Shown here: positions 27,611-34,511 of the stretch, piece after piece
Position numbering within the stretch: position 1 is the stretch's first letter
Layout: each line of letters begins with the position of its first letter
Assembly: GCA_018817425.1 (NCBI GenBank)
Contig: JAHITX010000103.1
Location: 1-34,511 of the forward strand
Origin: Pseudomonadota bacterium
Lineage (GTDB): Bacteria > Desulfobacterota > Desulfobacteria > Desulfobacterales > RPRI01
Length of the DNA stretch: 34,511 bases
Reading direction: 5' to 3'
Notes under the pieces: generated by a model
The model's database searches: none
Seen by the model: the letters and a program-made list of their open reading frames with translations, nothing else
Told to the model about the DNA's origin: nothing
Made by a program: the position numbers and the translations under genes

Positions 27611-27670
27611 TCTTCTCTCCGATCTTTATAAACATATAAACCAAAAAACACCCCATAAAAAACCAATCTT

Positions 27671-27856
27671 TCACCAACTAGATTTGGTAACTCCGGGAAG
27701 TTTGCCTGCTGAGGCAAGATCTCTAAAACAAATACGGCAAATTCCAAACTTTCTGATAAACCCACGCGGTCTACCACAAATCGGACATCTGTTATAAGCC
27801 CTTACGTCAAACTTAGGTTTTTCCTTCGCTTTATTTCTTAGCGCCTGCTTCGCCAA
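27671..27856 (-). CDS. rpsZ: 30S ribosomal protein S14, zinc-binding type Z
   Basis: A 61-residue S14 of the short, zinc-binding type: CPIC and CRIC flank [11 protein letters not shown]. It ends [15 protein letters not shown], as type Z proteins do. Also often called rpsN. Translation starts at TTG 27854-27856, five bases after a perfect AAGGAGG (27862-27868). A 7-bp hairpin abuts that ribosome binding site. Confidence 0.97.
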   Translation of the reverse strand: MAKQALRNKAKEKPKFDVRAYNRCPICGRPRGFIRKFGICRICFRDLASAGKLPGVTKSSW

Positions 27857-27869
27857 CTTATCCTCCTTG

Positions 27870-27903
27870 AGACCTTATTACAAAAGAATGTTTTCAAAGG
27901 TCT
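27870..27903. repeat. Short hairpin before rpsZ resembling the MITE ends
   Basis: AGACCTT at 27870-27876 pairs with AAGGTCT at 27897-27903. Read on the minus strand, CCTTTGAAAA and TTTTGT match the corresponding end of the element at 2650-2791, and the other end AAGGTCTC matches too. It could be an internally deleted MITE relic or an unrelated leader hairpin. No target duplication is visible. The AAGGAGG of rpsZ begins one base beyond the stem. Confidence 0.35.
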
Positions 27904-27968
27904 ATAATTATGTCTTTTAAGTCGATACCTTAGGCTTTTTATTTTGCCGTTTATGACATTAATTTTAA

Positions 27969-28508
27969 TTAATTTTTAAATGGCACCCCAAGAAGTTTTA
28001 ATAGTTCTTTCCCTTCTTTATCGGTATTTGCAGAAGTCACAACACAAATATTTAACCCTTTAATTTTTTCTATCTTATCGTACTCAATTTCCGGGAAAAT
28101 TATATGTTCTTTAATGCCTAATGTGTAATTCCCTGAGCCATCAAACGCTTTACCGGATACCCCCCTGAAATCTCTTACCCGTGGGAGTGTAATATTTACA
28201 AGCTTATCAAAGAAATCATACATACGATCTTTTCTAAGTGTAACCATACAGCCGATAGGCATACCTGCCCTTAATTTGAAAGCGGCAATTGATTTTTTTG
28301 CTCTGGTAACAACGGGTTTCTGGCCCGTTATAATTTTCAGTTCCTCAACTGCCGCATCAAGCAGTTTTATATTATGAATTGCTTCTCCAAGACCAATATT
28401 AACAACAACTTTTTCTATTTTAGGAACCTGCATTCTGTTCTTATACTGAAATGTTTCAATCAGTTTAGGAACAACATTTTCATTGTAATAAAGTTTTAAC
28501 CGTGCCAT
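27969..28508 (-). CDS. rplE: 50S ribosomal protein L5
   Basis: A 179-residue protein binding 5S rRNA and the P-site tRNA region. It shows [60 protein letters not shown] and [20 protein letters not shown], all conserved. It follows rplX by 37 bases; the next gene, rpsZ, lies 112 bases further on, one of the larger gaps in this block. Confidence 0.98.
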   Translation of the reverse strand: MARLKLYYNENVVPKLIETFQYKNRMQVPKIEKVVVNIGLGEAIHNIKLLDAAVEELKIITGQKPVVTRAKKSIAAFKLRAGMPIGCMVTLRKDRMYDFFDKLVNITLPRVRDFRGVSGKAFDGSGNYTLGIKEHIIFPEIEYDKIEKIKGLNICVVTSANTDKEGKELLKLLGVPFKN

Positions 28509-28545
28509 TATTTTCCTTTCAAAAACAAAAACCCTTTATCTGACA

Positions 28546-28872
28546 CTATTTATCAATTATCTCGCTGCACTTTGGGCAAACGCGGACTTTTTTTTCATTT
28601 TCGAGATATTGCTTCTTAATGCGAACAGGCTTGATACAGCTATTGCACATCAACATAGCATTTGACACATGAATCGGAGCTTCAACAGAAATTATGCCGC
28701 CCTGCCTGTTCTTTGCAGAGGGTTTAGAATGCCGCTTTATTATATTAACATTCTCCACAACAATTCTGTTGTCTTTTTTTACTACTTTGACAACTTTGCC
28801 TATTTTGCCCCTATCCTTGCCGGCAATTATCTTAACCTTGTCGTCTTTCTTAATACTTATCATATTTACCAT
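28546..28872 (-). CDS. rplX: 50S ribosomal protein L24
   Basis: A 108-residue assembly-initiator protein with a KOW motif (KKDDKVKIIAGKDRGKIGKV) and a C-terminal part containing cysteine pairs CNSC and CPKC. I start at ATG 28870-28872 because GGAG (28882-28885) lies nine bases upstream; the frame could extend five codons to GTG 28887, which overlaps that site. Confidence 0.95.
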   Translation of the reverse strand: MVNMISIKKDDKVKIIAGKDRGKIGKVVKVVKKDNRIVVENVNIIKRHSKPSAKNRQGGIISVEAPIHVSNAMLMCNSCIKPVRIKKQYLENEKKVRVCPKCSEIIDK

Positions 28873-28900
28873 AAAGCACTTCTCCACGAGAGAAATTATA

Positions 28901-29269
28901 CTATAATACTTCCGGAGCCAACGAAATGATTTTCATAAATTTTTTCGCTCTGAGTTCTCTTGCAACAGGCCCAAAAATTCGTGTTCCAATCGGTTCTTTG
29001 CTGGCTGAAATCAATACAGCCGAATTATCGTCAAATCTTATATAAGATCCGTCCGGCCTTCTTATCTCTTTTTTGGTGCGCACCACAACCGCTTTAAGCA
29101 CCTCACCTTTTTTTACTTTGGAATTAGGAATCGCTTCTTTCACAGTAACGACAATAATATCGCCAATACTGGCATAACGCCTTCGTGAACCACCAAGGAC
29201 TTTAATGCAATAAACAACTTTCGCACCGGAGTTATCGGCTACCGTCAACCTCGTTTCTGCCTGAATCAT
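28901..29269 (-). CDS. rplN: 50S ribosomal protein L14
   Basis: A 122-residue protein at the subunit interface. [40 protein letters not shown] and [20 protein letters not shown] are near-consensus. It sits between rpsQ and rplX with short spacers. Confidence 0.98.
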   Translation of the reverse strand: MIQAETRLTVADNSGAKVVYCIKVLGGSRRRYASIGDIIVVTVKEAIPNSKVKKGEVLKAVVVRTKKEIRRPDGSYIRFDDNSAVLISASKEPIGTRIFGPVARELRAKKFMKIISLAPEVL

Positions 29270-29287
29270 TGTAATTATCCTCTAAAA

Positions 29288-29557
29288 TCAAACAGCTTTT
29301 TTAACTATCTCGCTGATACGCCATCTTTTTGTCTTGCTTAAAGGCCTGGATTCGGTGATCAAGACCTTATCTCCGGCTTTGCAAGAATTCTGTTCATCAT
29401 GAGCGGCAAATTTAGTTCGTCTTCTTATATACTTATGGTAAAATTTATGTTTGACCAGTCTTTCAACCTGGACAACAACCGTTTTATCCATCTTGTCGCT
29501 TACAACAGTTCCGACCATTTGTCTTTTTATTCCTCTTTTATTCATGGCAGCAATCAT
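29288..29557 (-). CDS. rpsQ: 30S ribosomal protein S17
   Basis: An 89-residue OB-fold primary binder of 16S r[41 protein letters not shown] and [18 protein letters not shown] identify it. The ATG at 29557 overlaps the rpmC stop (ATGA), favouring this coupled start over the ATG four codons later at 29545, which is an alternative. Confidence 0.96.
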   Translation of the reverse strand: MIAAMNKRGIKRQMVGTVVSDKMDKTVVVQVERLVKHKFYHKYIRRRTKFAAHDEQNSCKAGDKVLITESRPLSKTKRWRISEIVKKAV

Positions 29558-29760
29558 TCTTTGTCTTTGTTTGTAAGTTCAAATTCCCGAATAATAGTCT
29601 TTATTCGTGCAATTTCGAGCTTATTAAGCTTCAACTTGCCGGGACTTTCAAGCTGACCAACTCCATGCTGAAAGCGCAGATTAAACAGACCTTCTTTCAA
29701 CTCACCTAATTTATTTAAACGCTCTTCCTGGCTAAGATCTCTTATTTCACTCGCTTTCAT
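29554..29760 (-). CDS. rpmC: 50S ribosomal protein L29
   Basis: A 68-residue two-helix protein at the tunnel exit, forming part of the docking site for trigger factor and [23 protein letters not shown] and [20 protein letters not shown] match the family. One base separates it from rplP, and its TGA overlaps rpsQ. Confidence 0.97.
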   Translation of the reverse strand: MKASEIRDLSQEERLNKLGELKEGLFNLRFQHGVGQLESPGKLKLNKLEIARIKTIIREFELTNKDKE

Positions 29761-29761
29761 C

Positions 29762-30175
29762 TTATATATTACTCCTGTCTATGATTCTTGTTTTCACAGA
29801 AAGTTTATGTGATGCAAGTCTCAACGCCTCTTTTGCAAGTTCCCTTGTAATACCTTCCATCTCATATAGTATTCTCCCAGGACGAATGATTGCAACCCAA
29901 CCTTCAGGGGCACCTTTTCCCTTGCCCATTCTAACTTCAGCAGGTTTTTTTGTAAAAGGCTTATCCGGAAAAATCCTTATCCACATTTTGCCGCCTCTCT
30001 TAACATGCCTTGTAATAGCAATACGGGCAGCTTCAATTTCCTTGGAACTGATTTTACCACATTCTATCGCCTGCAATCCATATTCACCGAAATTCAAACT
30101 CGACCCACGGTGGGCAATACCTTTCATTCTTCCTTTTTGCTGTTTTCTGAATTTTACTTTTTTGGGGCTCAGCAT
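29762..30175 (-). CDS. rplP: 50S ribosomal protein L16
   Basis: A 137-residue protein near the A site and peptidyl-transferase centre. It begins [20 protein letters not shown] and has [40 protein letters not shown] and an [16 protein letters not shown] end, as expected. It lies between rpsC and rpmC. Confidence 0.98.
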   Translation of the reverse strand: MLSPKKVKFRKQQKGRMKGIAHRGSSLNFGEYGLQAIECGKISSKEIEAARIAITRHVKRGGKMWIRIFPDKPFTKKPAEVRMGKGKGAPEGWVAIIRPGRILYEMEGITRELAKEALRLASHKLSVKTRIIDRSNI

Positions 30176-30195
30176 CTGATTTTCTCTCCCGCAGG

Positions 30196-30849
30196 TTAGT
30201 TTGTACCCGCTTCAATTTGATCCTTTCCAAGGATCTCTCCTTTAAAAACAAAAACTTTTATGCCTATTATTCCATAAGTTGTCAGAGCTTCAGTAAAGCC
30301 GTAATCAATATCGGCTCTTAAGGTGTGAAGTGGAACACGACCTTCACGGTACCACTCTCTCCTTGCCATTTCTGCTCCCCCAAGCCTGCCGGAACATATA
30401 ATTTTTACACCCATTGCACCAAATCTCATAGCCGATGCAACACCACGTTTCATAGCTCTTCTGAAAGCTACTCTTTTTATAATCTGCTGAGCAACACTTT
30501 CGGCAATTAACTGGGCATCTATTTCAGGCTTTCTTACTTCCTGAATGTCTATAAGTACTTCATGAGATATCTGTTTCTCAAGCTCCTGCTTAAGCAGCAG
30601 TATTTCCGAACCTTTTTTGCCTATTATTATACCGGGCCTTGATGCATAAATCCGGAGTCTTACCCGCTTGGATGACCTTTCAATTTCAATCCTTGATATT
30701 CCAGCACTATTAAGCTTCTTTTTCAAGAACTTCCGAATATTGGAATCTTCCAGTATATAATCGGCATAATTTTTGCCGGCATACCATCTTGATTCCCATG
30801 TTTTTACTATACCCAATCTAAGCCCAATAGGATTTACTTTCTGACCCAA
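30196..30849 (-). CDS. rpsC: 30S ribosomal protein S3
   Basis: A 217-residue protein of the small-subunit head lining the mRNA entry. The start [20 protein letters not shown], the KH-domain GXXG loop in [12 protein letters not shown] and the C-terminal [20 protein letters not shown] are conserved. It starts at TTG 30847-30849, seven bases after AAGGAGG (30857-30863); no other start would give the canonical N-terminus. Confidence 0.98.
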   Translation of the reverse strand: MGQKVNPIGLRLGIVKTWESRWYAGKNYADYILEDSNIRKFLKKKLNSAGISRIEIERSSKRVRLRIYASRPGIIIGKKGSEILLLKQELEKQISHEVLIDIQEVRKPEIDAQLIAESVAQQIIKRVAFRRAMKRGVASAMRFGAMGVKIICSGRLGGAEMARREWYREGRVPLHTLRADIDYGFTEALTTYGIIGIKVFVFKGEILGKDQIEAGTN

Positions 30850-30864
30850 GCTTTTTCCTCCTTT

Positions 30865-31203
30865 TTAAGACGAACTGTCCGCCAAAGTTACAGTAATATG
30901 TGTAGTTCTTTTAAGTATGCGTGTTCCTCTGCCGCGTGCTCTTGCTGCAAATCGTTTCAATGTTGGACCACTGTCTGCAACAACATTGCGAACAACTAAG
31001 GAATCAACATCCATATTTGCGTTTTGATTAGCATTTGCAACAGCAGATCTTATTATCTTTTCAAGTATTCCTGCAGATTTTTGCGGCATGAATTTAAGTT
31101 CATTCAAAACTGCCTCAACCCTTTTCCCCTTAACCGCACCAACCAGTTTTCGAACTTTCTGAGGGGAAATACGTATATATCTTGCTAACGTCTTGACCTC
31201 CAT
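30865..31203 (-). CDS. rplV: 50S ribosomal protein L22
   Basis: A 112-residue protein whose beta-hairpin loop lines the exit tunnel. [20 protein letters not shown], the [20 protein letters not shown] segment and the tunnel-loop region [20 protein letters not shown] are conserved. It lies between rpsS and rpsC with short spacers. Confidence 0.98.
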   Translation of the reverse strand: MEVKTLARYIRISPQKVRKLVGAVKGKRVEAVLNELKFMPQKSAGILEKIIRSAVANANQNANMDVDSLVVRNVVADSGPTLKRFAARARGRGTRILKRTTHITVTLADSSS

Positions 31204-31225
31204 AGCAATTATTCCTTTTTCTCTC

Positions 31226-31507
31226 TTACTTCTTCAGTTTAGTTTTCTTATCACCCGCATGTCCGTAAAAAGTCCTTGTTGGAGAAAACTCTCCAAGCTT
31301 GTGCCCTACCATATTTTCTGAAATAAAAACCGGGATAAACTTTTTCCCGTTGTGAACAGCCATTGTGGCTCCAACCATTTCAGGAATAATAGTTGAACGC
31401 CTTGACCATGTTTTTATAACTTTGGCACCCCGACTTTCACTAACAGTCATAACTTTTTTTAATAAACTTTGTTCTATGTATGGACCTTTTTTTAACGACC
31501 GTGGCAT
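31226..31507 (-). CDS. rpsS: 30S ribosomal protein S19
   Basis: A 93-residue small-subunit head protein forming a complex with S13. [39 protein letters not shown] and [20 protein letters not shown] are near-consensus. It follows rplB after 67 bases. Confidence 0.98.
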   Translation of the reverse strand: MPRSLKKGPYIEQSLLKKVMTVSESRGAKVIKTWSRRSTIIPEMVGATMAVHNGKKFIPVFISENMVGHKLGEFSPTRTFYGHAGDKKTKLKK

Positions 31508-31574
31508 ATATTCTCCTGCAATACAAAATATGGCTTACCTTTAATAAGATATAGAAGATAAACAACGCCTTACT

Positions 31575-32402
31575 TTATTTCTGTGTGCGCTTTTTTACTA
31601 TATAAATATTTGTTTTTTTATTCTTTCTTGTTTTATATCCTTTTGTCGGCATACCCCATGGACTGCAAGGATGACGTCCACCCGATGATCTGCCTTCTCC
31701 TCCACCCATCGGATGATCAACAGGGTTCATAGCAACTCCTCTGACTTTCGGCCTTCTTCCAAGCCATCGTGATCGTCCGGCTTTACCGATGGATATATTC
31801 TCATGAACGACATTACCAATCTGCCCTATCGTTGCCCTACAGTTCAAAAGAACCATCCTGACTTCTCCTGATGGCAATTTTACCAGAGCATACTTATCTT
31901 CTTTCGCCATAAGCTGAGCGAATGTACCGGCGCTCCTAACTATCTGTCCACCCTTACCTATGCGCAGTTCAATATTGTGTATATGAGTACCTAACGGTAT
32001 ACTGCTCAATGGCAGTGAGTTGCCCGGTTTAATATCAGCATCCGGACCGGATATAACAGTATCATCAACATTAAGATTCAAGGGAGCAAGAATATAGCGT
32101 TTTTCCCCATCAACATAATGAAGCAGTGCAATTCTGGCACTCCTATTGGGATCATATTCAATTGAAGCAACCCTTGCAGGAATCCCTGTTTTATCCCGCT
32201 TAAAATCAATTATCCTGTAATGCCTCTTACTTCCACCGCCAATGTGTCTGCTGGTAATACGGCCATGAACGTTACGGCCACCACTTTTATTTAAGGCTTT
32301 TACCAGGCTTTTTTCCGGTTTTGAGCGAGTAATTTCCTCAAATGTTGAATAAACCTGGAAGCGTCTTCCGGGAGATGTTGGTTTTACTTTCTTTACAGCC
32401 AT
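31575..32402 (-). CDS. rplB: 50S ribosomal protein L2
   Basis: A 275-residue protein essential for subunit association and peptidyl transfer. It has [20 protein letters not shown], the RNA-binding SH3/OB core, and the conserved C-terminal region [20 protein letters not shown] with the histidine implicated in peptidyl transfer. It lies 15 bases after rplW. Confidence 0.98.
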   Translation of the reverse strand: MAVKKVKPTSPGRRFQVYSTFEEITRSKPEKSLVKALNKSGGRNVHGRITSRHIGGGSKRHYRIIDFKRDKTGIPARVASIEYDPNRSARIALLHYVDGEKRYILAPLNLNVDDTVISGPDADIKPGNSLPLSSIPLGTHIHNIELRIGKGGQIVRSAGTFAQLMAKEDKYALVKLPSGEVRMVLLNCRATIGQIGNVVHENISIGKAGRSRWLGRRPKVRGVAMNPVDHPMGGGEGRSSGGRHPCSPWGMPTKGYKTRKNKKTNIYIVKKRTQK

Positions 32403-32417
32403 GCTATACTCCTAAAT

Positions 32418-32705
32418 CTATACCCCTTCAAAAAATTCAATACGCTCACCAGGCATGAGTCTGACAACAGCCTTTTTATAATCATTACGTTTTCCAAGAA
32501 TTCTACCTCTGCGTTTGAATTTTCCCATAACCTGAATCGTTTTTACACCAGCGACTTTGACTTTAAAAATATCTTCGACCGCTTTTTTAATTTCGACCCT
32601 GTTTGCTTTACGGTCAACTTCAAAAGTAATCTGGTTAGCTAATTCTTTTTGAATCGTGCTTTTTTCAGTAATCAAGGGCCTTTTTATAATATCGTAACTA
32701 ATCAT
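32418..32705 (-). CDS. rplW: 50S ribosomal protein L23
   Basis: A 95-residue tunnel-exit protein that docks trigger factor and [23 protein letters not shown] and [20 protein letters not shown] are typical. Its ATG overlaps the rplD stop (ATGA). Confidence 0.97.
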   Translation of the reverse strand: MISYDIIKRPLITEKSTIQKELANQITFEVDRKANRVEIKKAVEDIFKVKVAGVKTIQVMGKFKRRGRILGKRNDYKKAVVRLMPGERIEFFEGV

Positions 32706-33325
32706 GCCGACAACCTCCCTTCAATACCTTTTATTGAAGACTCAAGCAAAATAAGTTTTTCGTACTTCAAGATATCATAAACATTTAAGCCTTCGAATCT
32801 CATTACCTTAATATCAGGTACATTCCTCGAAGAAAGTTCAAGACTTTCATTTGTTTTTTCTGTAACAATCAATGCTTTTTTGACCTTAAGAATGTCAAGA
32901 ACAGAAATAAAACTTTTTGTTTTTGCTTTCTCAAGTTCAAATTTATCAAGGACAAGAATATTATTATTAATTATCTTGCTGCTTAACGCCATCTTAAGCG
33001 CAAGTTTTTTTATTTTCTTGGGAACTTTGTAAGAATATGATCTCGGATCAGGCCCGAATATCGAACCTCCTCCTCTTAACAAGGGGGATTTGATATCACC
33101 TCTGCGCGCCCTGCCGGTTCCTTTTTGCCGAAAAAGTTTTCTTGTACTACCCCTGACATCGCTGCGATGTTTTACAGAAGCACTGCCTGCACGTTTACAG
33201 GCAAGCTGCATAGTAACAACTTCATGCAGCACACTGGATTTAACAGGAATATTGAATATACTCTCTGCAAGCTCAAGTTGCGAAACTTTTTCCCCGTTTA
33301 AATTGTAAACATCTATAAGTGACAT
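32702..33325 (-). CDS. rplD: 50S ribosomal protein L4
   Basis: A 207-residue protein whose extended loop reaches the tunnel; in E. coli it also autoregulates the S10 operon. The loop region is clear: [40 protein letters not shown]. It overlaps rplW by four bases and follows rplC by 56. Confidence 0.98.
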   Translation of the reverse strand: MSLIDVYNLNGEKVSQLELAESIFNIPVKSSVLHEVVTMQLACKRAGSASVKHRSDVRGSTRKLFRQKGTGRARRGDIKSPLLRGGGSIFGPDPRSYSYKVPKKIKKLALKMALSSKIINNNILVLDKFELEKAKTKSFISVLDILKVKKALIVTEKTNESLELSSRNVPDIKVMRFEGLNVYDILKYEKLILLESSIKGIEGRLSA

Positions 33326-33381
33326 AATCTACCCGTCCTAATCAATTTGCTTTTTAACTCTTTATCCTAAAGCAAAATTCA

Positions 33382-34023
33382 TCATGCTAATTTATTTAAA
33401 ATATTTGGCTTTAAGACAGAAATCAGGCCTGATTTTGGCCCCGGCACAGCTCCTTTAAGCAATATTAAATTATCGTTTTCCCTGATATCAATGATCTCTA
33501 AATTCCGCATAGTCTGCTTTGTGCATCCATAATGACCCGGAAGTTTTTTGCCTTTAAAAACCCTTGAAGGCCAAGCACTCGCACCTATAGATCCTGGAAT
33601 TCTGTGGCTGTGACTACCATGCGTTTTTCTTCCACCGGCAAATCCATGCCTTTTAATTACACCGGCAAAACCCCTTCCTTTTATGATACCTGTTACATGC
33701 ACCAAATCGCCGACATTAAACATTTCTACATTTAATACCTGGCCCAGCTTATACTCTTCCGGGTTTTCAACAGAAAACTCACGAATGTATTCACAGGATT
33801 CAACTCCGCCTTTTTTTAATTGACCTTTAACCGGCTTATTAATACGCGTTTGCTTTTTTTCACCAAAGGCAACCTGAAGCGCATTATAACCATCTGTTTC
33901 ATTGGTCTTTATCTGGGTTACCACACATGGCCCGACCTTTAATACAGTTACCGGTACACATTTTCCTTCTGAAGAAAATGTGACGGTCATCCCTAATTTT
34001 TTACCTATCAATCCTCTACACAT
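33382..34023 (-). CDS. rplC: 50S ribosomal protein L3
   Basis: A 213-residue assembly-initiator protein reaching the peptidyl-transferase centre. [20 protein letters not shown] at the start, [20 protein letters not shown] and [20 protein letters not shown] in the central loop identify it. The glutamine methylated in E. coli L3 appears to be replaced (GSIGASAW), as in many bacteria. It follows rpsJ by 20 bases. Confidence 0.98.
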   Translation of the reverse strand: MCRGLIGKKLGMTVTFSSEGKCVPVTVLKVGPCVVTQIKTNETDGYNALQVAFGEKKQTRINKPVKGQLKKGGVESCEYIREFSVENPEEYKLGQVLNVEMFNVGDLVHVTGIIKGRGFAGVIKRHGFAGGRKTHGSHSHRIPGSIGASAWPSRVFKGKKLPGHYGCTKQTMRNLEIIDIRENDNLILLKGAVPGPKSGLISVLKPNILNKLA

Positions 34024-34043
34024 AGCTATTACCGTTTCCTGCG

Positions 34044-34355
34044 CTATAGTTTTATCTCGACATCCACTCCCGGAGAAAGGTCAAGTTTCATCAGGGCGTC
34101 AACTGTCTGCTGCGTTGGGTCTATAATATCGAGTAACCTTTTATGTGTTCTCATTTCAAACTGCTCTCTTGATTTCTTATCAATATGAGGTGAACGTAGA
34201 ACACAATATTTATTTATCCTTGTCGGCAATGGAATCGGCCCGATAACCTTCGCACCGGTCTTATTTGCTGTATCAACAATATCTGATGCCGACTGATCCA
34301 ACAGCTTATGATCATAAGCTTTAAGCTTGATCCTGATTTTGGTGTTCATTATCAT
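34044..34355 (-). CDS. rpsJ: 30S ribosomal protein S10 (NusE)
   Basis: A 103-residue small-subunit protein that also pairs with NusB in antitermination. [40 protein letters not shown] and [20 protein letters not shown] are conserved. Starts at ATG 34355 or two codons later at 34349 are both possible; neither has a strong binding site. It follows the tuf stop codon by 15 bases, so the S10 operon probably continues from the tuf transcript. Confidence 0.97.
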   Translation of the reverse strand: MIMNTKIRIKLKAYDHKLLDQSASDIVDTANKTGAKVIGPIPLPTRINKYCVLRSPHIDKKSREQFEMRTHKRLLDIIDPTQQTVDALMKLDLSPGVDVEIKL

Positions 34356-34370
34356 AAGTTATCTTTCTTT

Positions 34371-34511
34371 TTATCCTATAATATTGCTTACAACTCCTGC
34401 ACCGACCGTCCGTCCGCCTTCCCTTATCGCAAACCGAAGCTCGGTCTCCATTGCTATAGGAGTTATCAGCTCCGCCGATATCGCTACATTGTCTCCGGGC
34501 ATTATCATCTC
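34371..34511 (-). CDS. tuf: Elongation factor Tu, C-terminal 46 residues (partial)
   Basis: The minus strand from the right edge reads [39 protein letters not shown] and VVSNIIG, then TAA at 34371-34373: the C-terminal end of domain 3 of EF-Tu, which delivers aminoacyl-tRNA to the ribosome. The rest, and probably fusA, rpsG and rpsL, lie beyond the window. Position just before rpsJ is the normal str-S10 junction. Confidence 0.97.
   Translation of the reverse strand, partial: EMIMPGDNVAISAELITPIAMETELRFAIREGGRTVGAGVVSNIIG

Noticed and set aside
1-34511. CRISPR arrays, tRNA or rRNA genes
   Set aside because: No regularly spaced direct repeats and no tRNA-like cloverleaf or rRNA sequence were recognised by reading; a tRNA scan would settle this.

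Overview
The window looks like the chromosome of a sulfate-reducing-type Desulfobacterota, most likely Desulfobacterales. This placement rests on gene order (the run fab genes - rpiB - glyA - dCMP deaminase - nrdR - ribD - ribE - ribBA - ribH - nusB), on the style of the many PAS/GAF/sigma-54 signalling proteins, and on AT-rich codon use with many TTG starts. It is an inference from remembered gene order, not from a search.

Layout. (1) Positions 1-1882, plus strand: the last part of an outer-membrane beta-barrel protein, a long perfect hairpin, and a methyl-accepting chemotaxis protein. (2) Positions 2008-9536, minus strand: a housekeeping operon transcribed rpiB, glyA, dCMP deaminase, nrdR, ribD, ribE, ribBA, ribH, nusB and a GloB-like metallo-hydrolase. 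It covers pentose isomerisation, one-carbon supply, dUMP supply, ribonucleotide-reductase control and the complete riboflavin pathway from GTP and ribulose 5-phosphate. A 142-bp MITE-like palindrome with a 5-bp target duplication sits between nusB and the last gene. (3) Positions 9780-11859, plus strand: a GAF-PAS-histidine kinase-receiver gene broken by a frameshift at a run of ten T. It lies where fabF usually follows acpP. (4) Positions 11941-14806, minus strand: rpmF, a long acyl-CoA dehydrogenase, fabG and acpP, a fatty-acid cluster without plsX, fabH, fabD or fabF. (5) Positions 15179-19193, plus strand: a signalling island with a triple-PAS diguanylate cyclase, a small alpha/beta hydrolase and a sigma-54 enhancer-binding regulator. 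(6) Positions 19295-34511, minus strand: the S10, spc and alpha ribosomal-protein operons in canonical order from the end of tuf through rpsJ to rpoA and rplQ, with secY, map, infA and rpmJ (no adk).

The minus-strand genes are tightly packed, with ATGA and TAATG overlaps, and supply ribosomes, secretion, RNA polymerase alpha, flavins, nucleotides and lipid precursors. The plus-strand signalling genes interrupt this housekeeping backbone at two places, and a convergent hairpin at 19193-19237 separates the second island from rplQ.

I found no clearly new multi-gene system. The best leads are the MITE insertion that can be reversed on paper to restore a 12-nt gene junction, the T10 frameshift in the hybrid kinase, the unusual fab cluster built around an acyl-CoA dehydrogenase, a short hairpin before rpsN that resembles the MITE ends, and the repeated use of TTG starts behind very strong ribosome binding sites in ribosomal-protein genes.
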